From positions 3,929,501 through 3,993,500 of the forward strand of contig JAWNZC010000322.1 of NCBI GenBank assembly GCA_035771165.1: a stretch of 64,000 bases of DNA. Reading direction: 5' to 3'. This document shows positions 13,201 to 25,200 of the stretch, in pieces. This stretch comes from Paragorgia papillata (Eukaryota; Cnidaria; Anthozoa; Scleralcyonacea; Coralliidae). The notes under the pieces are model-generated. The model saw nothing but the letters and a program-made list of their open reading frames with translations. It searched no databases and was not told where the DNA came from. The first letter of the stretch is position 1; every line of letters starts with the position of its first letter. The position numbers and the translations under genes are program-made.

Positions 13201-16200
13201 GTCGTGTCTGCATGTTCTCAATTGGTCCCCTGGGTTGGCTAAAAATGAAGTCAGTGTTACTGATCTTTACATTTTCTAGGCCTTACTCAAAAACTCAAAT
13301 TTCTAGCCACCCCCCCCCCCCCCCCGTCTCAGCGGCCTGCACTGCACTATATGGTATGAGGTATCTATAGTATCGCAGACGAAATAACGCGAGTTTGATT
13401 CCATTTGGATAGCCTTGATGTAGCATTTTGCAAATGGCCCTAATTTGTTTTTAATTATTATAGAATATTATCAGTAATACACAACAATGCCACATCATTT
13501 CTTTTAAAACTGCTGTTTGCATGAGCAGCGTGTCAAATAATACATCAGAGTCTTGCAGAGATTTTATACAGAACAAAATAGTGAATGTTTTACATGTATG
13601 TCAAATCGTAGCGACGAAAGGCTTGGGCTCGAAACACCAGAATTTAATTTGTCCTTCAAAACCTCGGCACTGAGTTCAGGAAGTTTAACTGCCCGTACCT
13701 CGCATTTTTAATCCGTTTACTCCAATCGTGGAATTCCGATTCAGAATTGGCTGCAAAATGGTACTGTTGATTTTCATCTTGCTCGTCAAATACTAAAAAC
13801 AATTATATTCTTGTTATACATTCATAATTAAAATAAAAAGGTAGCATAAAATAGATAATTCACTATCCGATATTTAATTGACGGTACCGAAAAAGATGGC
13901 GGCGGTACATTTAACCACAATGCTTTGCAACCTCAAATCAGCTCAAATGACAACTAAACATTGTTTATGCTAAGATGGATTAAATAAGCAAGAACTTCAT
14001 TCCTACCAAAGTTGATCGTTTTAAAACCATATCTTCCAATAATTCTACAAGAAACAATATTTACTGCACGAAAAGAATTGTGGTTAAATGTACAGGTCGC
14101 CATCTTTTTCGGTACGGTCAACTATAACTCTCAAGCTAGACATAATCCTAAGTTAATCCTTACCTTACCCTGATGGTTTGTGCTTAACCTGATGGTCTAT
14201 AACCTTACTCTGATGGTCTAGCTAACCGTAACCCAATCTCGTTCCCAGAGCCCACATTCCCCACCCGGGAAACGAGAGACTCTGGGATAATCCGTTCACG
14301 CCATCACAGGATTCTTGTTATCCGGAAGAAGAGTTATATAGAGTTCACTGTGTTCATCAGCCAATGAAATATCGATGTGAAACGGATTATCCCAGAGTCT
14401 CTCGTTTCCCGGGTGGGGAACGTGGGCTCTGGGAACGAGATTGACCTTAACCTTGAAAACATAAAACTTGTGCATGCTAGCACATTGCACAACTGGTATT
14501 GGCCCTAGGGATAGGCGATATAGCAAAGAGAAAATGAAAAATATATTAGGTACTATGGTACATCTATATAATATCAATAACAATAATAAATAATAAATAA
14601 AACACAATTATGAAAATATTTATTAAAGTACTAGACCAAACAAGATGACAAGATTATGTAAAGGTGTAAAAATATACATGTAATTATAGCACCACAATGA
14701 ATGGACGGAATGAACTACACTGTGTGTGGGGGAAACTAACCAATAGAGAATGCATATCTTTTTGTTGATGACAGATTTTTGTTTATAGTGCACTTTTCCA
14801 AAACTATCAACCCAGCAAGTTCCGACGTCTGAAAAAACACAAAGAAGAAAATATAATAAAATATGCCAGACATTAAAGCAGTACAGCCATTAGTGATGCA
14901 CTGGAACTAATGGTTACGGCACGGACTTTAAGAAATCTAGTACACTGCACTGTAGCTACTGTCATCAGGCCTAGCCGTATATGATCTCTTGGAGACGAGT
15001 GGGACATCGCTCGCCATGTTGAAGTCAGGGGCACAATGACAAAACTATGTGTTAGGACCAGATTTTAAGACGTTTCGTTACAATGTTATATACGATACAT
15101 CATAAAAACTGTGCTACGTTGAAAGACACTACGCTACATTGTTAGATGTAAGACGTTAGAATACATCATAAAACATTGCGCTGCGTTGTACGCGAATGCA
15201 CGATCGACGTTCCGCTACGCTATAAAACGTTCCGCTACATTGCAAGACGTCACGCTACAGTATACGTTGTTAGATATCACTTCACTCAAACTAACGCGTA
15301 ATATCTTGCTGTCGCAACAAACGAGACGCGTAGCAAAATGTGCATCTAGCTCGGTGACTCAAGGTGCGTGACGAGGCGCGCGTGTGCGACAGCCAGGCCT
15401 GCTCTGCAACTCTTTAATTTTTCAAAGTTCTTGATCTTGACTTTTTTTTTTTTGCTTTTTAATAATTGTAACTTTTTCATTCTTTCAACACTATAACAAG
15501 TAGGTGACTAGATTTGAATGACTTGACCCATCAAAGCAATGCCAATCAGTTCAATGTACAATCTACTTCAAATACATTAACAACTTCGTACTTATACTAC
15601 TAGGGCATTCATGAGACAAGACAGTATCAGAGGCAAGAAATGCCTTGGCAAAGACTGGATCGTGATCACGTGACAAAAACTTCCAATTTCCAGTTGAAGA
15701 AAAATGTTGCCCGTAGTACGTCACCTTACGGATCATGCTCTTATTGATCGCAGCAAAATCCAGCCTTTGCCAATTAGCGTTTTCTCGCCTCGCTGGCATC
15801 ACATAAAGCAACCCAATCATGTTGTATCAGCACTGATATTTGAACTGAATTAGTTAATTTATTTTCTTTATTCCTTTTTTTTACTTCTCTTTTTTCTTTA
15901 CTATCTTCCCTTTTCTTTTCTGCTGACCTAAAAATGATCTGGGACCAATAGTCCTGTGGTCCGCTATTTTTCCACCTCTGCCTAGAGTGAATTTTGTAAG
16001 CAAGTTATCATATTTGTAATCAGTGCCGGATTAACCTTCCCAGGGCCGGGGGCAAAAATATTTTAGGGCCGGTCACAAAAAGAGAGCCATCCCCGGAGTA
16101 CAGTAAACTGAAAGCGTAGCTTGATCGGATCATCGGAGGTTTGTACTTAGGCTGCCTCAGGCGCCACTCCCCTCCCGCTTTCAAACAGAAGGGGGCCTGT

Positions 16201-19200
16201 GGCTGAGATCGCGTGTGATTTTCTCAGGCTAGTTCGTACTTTCAAAGAGAAACTGTATAATTTTTTTATTCACTCATTTTTTGGGGCCAGTCAGAATCTG
16301 GGGACAGGGGCAAATGCCCCCTGGGGCAAATGCCCCCCTTTGCCCCATAGGTTATCCGTCCACTGTTTGTAACTACAGTGACATCAGTTTTATCACTTTT
16401 GGGACAATATCATCCTTTGTTCTTTAGGCCCACTCATGATTATGATATCATCCCCCAAGCAATAAAACTAACATCACCTCATCCCCAACAATATATATAT
16501 AGTATAGTTTAAGTGGGCTCACCTCAAAATGTTGAGTGTTGCAACTGTCAGTTTCACATGGGGCGATCTTCAGGCGACGCGTCAAACTGACAGTTGCGAC
16601 ACTCAACATTATGAGGTAAGTCCACTTAAACTATGCTATATTCGCTCTACCTTTATGGTATTGAGCACTTTCTGACATTCCATGAACAAAATCACACATG
16701 CTCATTTGTATATATATATATATGCTTCAATGTGCTTGAGCAATCTATGCACAATGATAGTACATAACTTACTTATGTAATATTCTCTTTTAACATTATT
16801 TAATTTTAAATGTGCATTGAACATTTTATGAATATGCGCAATATAAATACCAATTATTATTATAATTATTATTATTAGTGTTAAGCAATTGCCCACCACT
16901 CTAGTCGCAGTGCTTTCAATTAATAAAATACGCCAGAGCAGATTTCACAACTGGGCAGCGCGATTTGGTTTTTCTTGAAAAACAGCGCCGGTTTATGTTG
17001 ACGACTTCCTGTTACATTTCCTGGGTCAATTTTAACAGTCTATTATCATAAAAATGAACTTCAAATCAAGTGTCATTTGTGGTTTTCATCTGCACAACTA
17101 GCATAAAGTTTGAGATTTTGTAGTATTTATCCCGATATTGCCGCGCCGGAACATGCAGCGGACGTCCCCGTGAGCAAACAAACGCTATTTTGCATTTTCG
17201 CCGATTTCGGCTAGTCTTTTAATAATACGAATATCAATTAAACAATATGCAGCAAGACAATACTGTACGTCACTGGAGAGTGCAGTTAGCCTGCCACTAG
17301 AAACAAACTAAAAATATTTAATATCTAAACCCGTTAATTTAATAAAACCAAGAACAATTTATCTCCCTGTGATGCCATAATTCGTAAATATGCGTGCATA
17401 AAGTTGTTCAAAACCACGCCGCCAGTTTATTGATTTGGTTTTATAAGCTAGACTGTATACTCTTGCACAGAGTATAACAAGAGATATTCCATTATTTTCA
17501 TATTATATACAACTGAGCATTTATTTACTCCATTTCTAGGAAGTGGAAGATAATCTGCGAGCGCATTTTATGACAAATTACTTATCTGCCAGCGCGATCA
17601 ATCGCGCTGGCAGAACGAACTTGGGAGCGTGTGGGCGAGCGCGAGCGCGATCGCGCTCGCCTCATTGAAAGCACTGTAGTCGTGGTTCAAACACTAGCAA
17701 AATGTACATCTGTAAATTGAACATAATTATATAAAAATAATATACACTGTATATATATATATATATATGATTACTACATTGTAAATCATGTACGTATTAA
17801 ATGTACCTTATCACTTCCTTTACAGTAAAACAAAAGATTTCCTTTCAGGCGACACCATCTTTCTGAATATGCTGTTATATAATAAACAAAATTTATATTA
17901 TATTTATTAACTGTAATGTATATTTAAAGCCGTAATGTACTTGATACCTGGTGGTTATATACATGTACAGTAGTGTATAGCCTGCATGTTTGTGATATAA
18001 CTGCATGGGGCAATGGGGTAGTGATGCACATACTGTACTGTACTGTATATACATATTGTCATATCTGCATATATACACATACCGTAATGAATACAATCAT
18101 ATATGTATGCATGTGCACTGTTTATTTAGCATGGTGCGATGTGTGCACAATACAATATATACAATATAATTATACTAATATATTAAATAATATAAAAAAC
18201 TGCACCTGGGGGCCAGAGACCTTAGGTTTGATTCCTGGTTAGGACAGTCGATTTTCATATTATTAACATTATACAATACAATATAGTACAGTATAGTAGC
18301 TTATAATATTGTAAAATAAGGTTTATTTTAGGATAAGAAACAATATTTATATAATACAACGTTTAACTTACATCGGTCAAAACCAACTGTAATCGTCAAC
18401 TGTCAAAACAGCTCACGTCAACTTATAATGCCAATGTTATTGACGTATTCTAAATGCAAATATACTTTACTATTCTACACTACTCTCTCTCCTGTCTTTT
18501 GGAGCATGCACCAGTCTGTTCACTTATTCATCGTCTTAGTTCTAAAGACATAGTCATTTGCCCAATTTGGTGGTTTTCGTATGCGCCTTGACCGTGTGGA
18601 GTCTTCGGATCTTCGCTGGATACTCTGTCCCACGGTTTCGCCCATTGTTGGTGATGGAGGTGAACGCTGGAGTACCGATGAATAGCTGGGTCTTCCATCG
18701 TCACTTTGGTTCATTTCTGGAGTATTTGGATTACTTGCAGTTGTTAGCGATGGTGGTGGTCGCTGAAGTACTGATGAATAGCTAGGTCTTTCATTTTCGC
18801 TCTGGTCAGGTTCTGGAGTAGTTGGGTTACTCGTCACTGTTGGTGGTGATCGCTGAAGTACTGGAATATTCGGGTTAACTCCTGTATCAATGACCCATTC
18901 CTCATCACTGTCCTCATCATCACTAATTTGTGAAGTACTTGGTTGCATTGCCAACTGAGGATTGCTACGTGGAGTTTGATTCTTCTGATGTTGCGTGTTC
19001 TTCTCTGTTTTCACTTCAGGAGGTTGTGTGTTCCCTGCTCTCACCTCTTTGCCCGAATAGCCTTTTTTAAGACAATTGAAATGAGTTACCACCCGCTTCC
19101 GTCCCTTTTCCTTCTTCAGCCTATATACCGCGTCCGTTATCCTCTTGATGATAATATAGGGACCATCCCACTTTACTGCTAACTTGCTTGAAAGACCTTT

Positions 19201-22200
19201 CTTTCTCGAATGTGATTGTCGCCAAACTCGATCACCAACCTGAAATGTATCATCTGTTGATCTTGTATCGTAATAGTCTTTGTACCGTCGGACAGAAACC
19301 CTTCCATTTTTCCTAGCTAACTCGTACGCACTTTGGAACTTTAGCTTCTGTGTCTTTAGATAATCAGACATGGGTTGAGGTGACTCTTGTGCTGGCTCAC
19401 CGTCTACTAGTAAGTCTATTGGTAGTCTAGCTTCTTTACCAAACATCATTCGATACGGGGTAACGCCAATAGACGATTGAACTGAAGTCCGATAAGCCAA
19501 CAGCGTCTGAGGAATCCAGGAATCCCACTCCTTCTGGTTGTCATCTACTATCTTGGCAAGCATATTCTTCAGTGTACGGTTGAATCGTTCGACAAGACCG
19601 TCGCTCTGTGGATGATACGGGGTGGTGCGTGTCTTGTGAATGCCCAGTAACTTCATTAAGGATTGAAAAATGTCGCTTTCGAATTCACGTCCCTGATCCA
19701 AATGTAACGATTGCATTAACCCGTACCGAGATATCCACTCACCTAGAAGTTTACTTGCCACTGTTGTTGCCTTGTGGTCTGGAATGGGGTACGCTTCAGG
19801 CCATTTTGTGAAATAGTCACACACTACCAATATGAATCGATTCCCTCTTGTTGAGATCGGGAGAGGTCCGATGACATCAATAGCTACCCGTTCCATGGGA
19901 TGTCCAGTGGAACTTGTTATCAATGGTGCCTTGGCTTTCCTCCTTGGGGAATTGTGTTCTGCACATTTTTGGCACCGTCTGCAGTAGTCTTCGACGTCGA
20001 CTCTCCAACCTTTCCAATAGTATCGTTGTCGTACCTTCTCCGTCATTTTGTTGATCCCCAAATGACCAGAAGATGGTAAATCGTGAAGAGCCTTTAGAAC
20101 TTCATCTGTCATTGCTTCAGGTATCACTAGTTGCATAATCTTGGATTTTCCGTCTTCGCTCTCAAACTCGCGATACAGAAGCTCATTGAGAATTTTCAAT
20201 CTTGAAAATTGACTCCACAGAGAACCAAGAACGGGGCCGGCGTGAGCAATCTCTTCTCTTGGTGGGCGATTTCCAGCGTGGAGCCACGAGATTGTTTGTC
20301 GAAGTGCCGGGTCTTCTTTCTGTCTCTGTGCAACGTTGGAAAGTACACATTCAGAATCTTGGCTGGGTATCGATTTAGCTTTTACTGCTGATACTTCTTG
20401 GGGTTGATTTGGGTTGTTCTTCGGGTCCTCAGTAATTGGAATTCTCGACAAGCCATCCGCGTTGCCGTGTTGTCGCCCAGCTCGGTGTTGTACAGTAAAA
20501 TCAAACTCTGACAGTCGTTCTAACCACCGTGCTACTTGACCCTTTGGATTCTTGAAGTTCCGAAGCCATTTCAGCGCGTTATGATCCGTACGTGCGACGA
20601 ATTGCCTCCCCAAGAGGTACGGTTCAAAATGTTCTAGACCCCACACCATCGCCAGCAGTTCTTTCCTAGTTGTGCTGTAATTTCTTTCTGCTTTGGAGAG
20701 TGACTTGGCCGCATACGCGATAACCCTTTCTTGCCCATTTTGAAATTGGGATAATACGGCTCCTAAGCCAACGTTACTAGCGTCCGTATCCACAAGAAAA
20801 GGTATGTCAAATTGTGGATAAGCCAATACTGGGGCTGTTGTTAGTTTCCGTTTTAGAGTTTGGAAAGCGGTTTGGCATTCGAGACTCCAGGTGTACGCAG
20901 TACCTTTCTGTTCCAGCTTGTATAATGGTGCTGCAATGTTGGCGTAATGCGGGATGAACTGCCGATAATACCCAACGCAGCCGAGGAAAGAACGTAGGCT
21001 CGAAACATCGTGTGGGGCTGGCCAGGATGCTATCGCTTTGACCTTTTCTGGATCGGTGGACACGCCGTTTCGACTCACCACGTGGCCTAGTAATGCCGTT
21101 TTTTCCTTCAGGAAGTGACATTTCTTCGCATTTAGGTTCAATCCACTTTCTTCGAGGCGTTGAAGTACTAGTTCTAACTTCCGATGGTGTTCCTCTAACG
21201 TCGGGGCAAAGACGACAATGTCATCAAGATAGACCAGACAGTCTAACCAATTTAGGCCGTGAAGGACGTTGTTCATCGCACGTTGAAATGTCGCAGGGGC
21301 GTTAGTTAGTCCGAACGGCATCTTCTGAAATTGATAGTGTCCATCTAATGTCGAGAAAGCCGTCTTTTCTTTGTCGTTTTCTTCCACATCTAGTTGCCAG
21401 TACCCCCTAACTAGGTCTAAATGTGTGAAGTAAGCTGCTCCGGTTATGGTATGCAAAATGTCCTCACATCTCGGAAGTGGATAGACATCTTTTTTCGTTA
21501 CCTCGTTCAATTTCCTGTAGTCCACACAAAATCTCCGACTGCCATCTTTCTTCGCAACCAGTACAACTGGGGAGCACCAAGGAGAGCACGAAGGTTCAAT
21601 AATATCACTCTTTAGCATTGCTTCTACTTCTTGACGAACTTCTTCGCGTTTATGAAATGGAAGTCTTCGTGGTGGTACTCGAACTGGGGGTGTATCTCCA
21701 GTGACAATGGTATGCTTCACGGTTGAGAGTCGTCCTAAGTCATTCGGTCCTCTAGATATTGCGGGACTGTGTCGAGCTAGGATGTCATACACGCGATTTT
21801 TCTCGATTTCAGGAATCCTCGGATTTTCTATCTTAAATAGCGACGCCATTTCTTCTTTTAGGTTCTCGTTTTTCGCGGTAGTCATGTAGCAAGTATTTAC
21901 GGTTTCTGATGGTAAGTTGTTATGAATTACTTTGTAGGAGGAAGGGGTATCTTCTTCTTCGTCTTCCAAGAGTGGGTGTAACTGTCCGATTGTACTACCC
22001 CGATATATTCGTTGAGGCTTCGCTTGTGGATTGAATACTCTGATGGGAATGGTTCCATCTTTGACAGTAGCTGCGACTTTCAAGATTCCGGTAGAGTAGC
22101 GTTCTTCAAATCGAGTTTCTGGTTCCAAAACGCCGGTTGTGTGATCTACGGAAGTCTTTCCGTCGACTTTACCAACGATGTTCGTCATCGAGTGTGGAGG

Positions 22201-25200
22201 TATTGTAATTGACTCGGCTACGATTACTCGGCACACTTCCCTGCTTGGTTTAAATATCAAACTGTCCTTTTTACCCTTTGCTGTTAGTGTTCCTGTGGCG
22301 AAATCGATGATTACCTTGTTCGGCTTAAGGATGTCTGTGCCCACCAGCATATCTTGTGCAAGGTCGTCGCACACCTGCACCTCGTGGTTGACAATTATCC
22401 CCGCTAATTTAATGTCCATTTCTGCTATCAAGTGGACTGATAAGGGACTGTTATTTGCTCCGACGATCGCACGCGTCGCCGCTCGTGTCTTGGTATTTGT
22501 GCGTTTCGATCTGTTAAAAATATCTCGGTGTATCAGCGTAACTGCCGCTCCTGTGTCGACCAGAGCCGTCACTTGTTTTCCGTTGACTTCACAAACGGTG
22601 AAAACAGCGTCGCTCGTCATCGCGCTTGATACTTTCCAAGGTGAAGTTTCAATTTTTAAAGGCACGGGCGGATTCACTTCTGGTATGGACCCGCCCTGTT
22701 CCCGTTTCCCTGATCAAAACGTTGAGGACAGTCTCTTTTGAAGTGTCCGAGCTTTCCGCACAAGTAGCATTCGCCTTTCTTGGGTCGTTCAACCCTGGTG
22801 CCTTTCTCCACTATTTTTTCCATAAGCACGTTTTGTCTTTCGAGCATTTCCCTGGCCCAATTTGGAATTTCTCCTCTCTGCGCCTGCGGTGTTAACTTTC
22901 ACTTGTGTCAGTGGTTCGTTTTCGTACGAAGCCATGTTGATTTCGTTGTTTTCTCGTTTGTTGTTTTCCAACATAAAAAGCGTTTCCAGCTTCAGAGCAC
23001 TTTGGAGGGCTTCGTCGAGGCTTGAGGGACTGGATTGATTGACTCCTAATCGTAATTCACGAGAGTCTAACGCGTTGACAAATTGTTCCAGCAGTTCTTC
23101 CTCGATGTATTTACCTTTTTCGCCCGGGAATGCTTTGGAAACCAAACGTCGCAAGTCAGTTGCCAGATCAACAAGGCTTTCTCCTTTGTTTCTCTTCCTG
23201 TTTCGGAAAGTTAGCTTGTGGACTGCACGTTGCTGTGGTGGTTCTAGGTTCACCCGAAGTGCTTGGACGAGCTTCTCGTACGATTCCCGTTCCTCTTATG
23301 GTAGCGTCGTGTATACTCGCTGTGCACGTCCTCTTAAACAAACTGCTAGTTGTTGACAAGACTGCTCCTTTGACCAACCATTTATGGTAGTACATAGTTC
23401 AAAGTGACTCAGCCAGTCATTGAATGGTATCTCTGTGCCTGAGAAGATGTCTGGTTTTGCTCTTGGCTTTGCTTGTGTGATTAAACTTCCCGACGGCGAC
23501 GGTGATGATTCTACTTCGGCAATTTCTCTACCATTCTGGGTTTCCAATTCTCGTATACGAGTGGTAAGTTTATCAATTTCGTCTCTCAAGTCTTGTTCGG
23601 TAGCCATTACCGCTGCCACCAATGTAAAATAAGGTTTATTTTAGGATAAGAAACAATATTTATATAATACAACGTTTAACTTGCATCGGTCAAAACCAAC
23701 TGTAATCGTCAACTGTCAAAACAGCTCACGTCAACTTATCTCCTTCTCGTCCGGCCCAGAAGTCATCCGCCAAATTTGGCGGATCAAAAACGGATCACTT
23801 CGACTTGTTGTGAACCTACGAGGTTTTGACCAAAATTACCCCCTTTGGGCTTAAAATGATCCTGAAAGATCCCTTTTTAAAATGAGACCTTTATAACGAT
23901 ATGCCATGAAGTATTACCCGAGTTCTGACCTGACTTCCCCCTGTTAAAATCCCGCGAGGATCATGGCGTATGGACAAGAACAAAGTGGCTTTTATTTGTC
24001 AATATATAAGCGAAACCAACGAAAATTTAAGCTCTAACAACTCCGAAAGTAAGTATAAGCATTTGTTTGTTGTAATTATTTCGTAGATTAGCAATAATTT
24101 GGTAAAATTTGACGAAAACCATCTCGGCCGAGCAGGCAAAATAGAAGAAAATTTGCCGAGAGTTGTCGGCGTTGTAATGGCAAACAGAAGTAAATATCAC
24201 TCAAAATAACTTAAAATCTGAATAGCTGACTTAAAAACGATCTTACTGATGTATTTTGGTTGTATGTTCTTGTATAATTCTGTTTTAATTTGTAAATTTC
24301 AAAATAAGTTATATGATCGCGCGCGGGCGCACCATGGGGGGTCACAATGGGGGGTCTCAATGGAAAATCGTAAAAAATCAATATAATATTTGCTTTTTAT
24401 TGTATTGCTTCAATTTTTTCAATTTGAATTTGTGAAATGGTGCTTTTCATTTTACATGATCCAAAGTTTGGTGTAAAGTCATTTCTCGTTAAATATTTAA
24501 CATTTTTGGATTATAATAATATTATTAATAATAGTAATTAGCATAAATTAGCATAATTTGCAAAATGGGTTGTCTGACAAGACCCGAAAACCCAAAATTT
24601 GAATAGTAGAGGTAAAAATGATTCAAATGATATATTGTGGTATTATTTTTGTGTTATTATGCCATGTTAATTCACAAATTGCCAAGACCACCTGCTGTGA
24701 CTGGTTTTCGACCCGGACAAGAATGAGTTCAACTTATACAACGTCAGCGTATATTCAACTCAGTATGCTTTCGACATACTTTACAACTATAATGCCAATG
24801 TTATTGACGTATTCTAAATGCAAATATACTTTACTATTCTACAATATGATATTAATAATAACAATAATAATAATTCTTTATTTGTCTGTATTAATCAGCA
24901 GAGTTAGTGGGGTACCTGTGTGGTGCAGTGCTACACAATAAAATACAATAATATATATACAATAAAATCTGAGTTACATGTATGTACCGGTACCAATCAA
25001 TCCGAAGCTTCAACATCACCCAACCACCCAACCACCCCCCGGGTATACCCCGGGAATTTGAATTTTTGAGAATTTGGTTGTTCAAATCCCCACCTCCCAG
25101 AGTGGATGAAAAATGTGTTCAAATGCCCTACTGTAATGGCAAATTAATTTAGGGCAAATGCCTGACCCAGAGTCAAATATGGAAAAAAACAAACTGGTAA

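Larger units (their letters stand above)
18310..24847 (-). mobile_element. Ty3/gypsy LTR retrotransposon, minus orientation, in INPP4 intron 1
   Basis: Two 170-bp LTRs (TG...CA) bound an internal region with primer site, gag, pol and polypurine tract in the expected order on the minus strand. ATAT flanks both outer edges (18306-18309 and 24844-24847), a 4-bp target duplication. The LTRs are nearly identical apart from a ~1-kb insertion in the right one, so the insertion is fairly young. Gag carries a stop and a frameshift while pol is open. The element lies in the same orientation as INPP4, inside its first intron. Confidence 0.93.

Noticed and set aside
15563..15820. 85-codon minus-strand frame considered as an INPP4 exon
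   Set aside because: Its possible donors all leave one base, which does not fit phase-0 exon 3, and the PH sequence continues instead from exon 2 at 17807-17862.
18556..23632. Plus-strand open frames across the gypsy element (for example 22178-22741)
   Set aside because: Antisense shadows of pol and gag.
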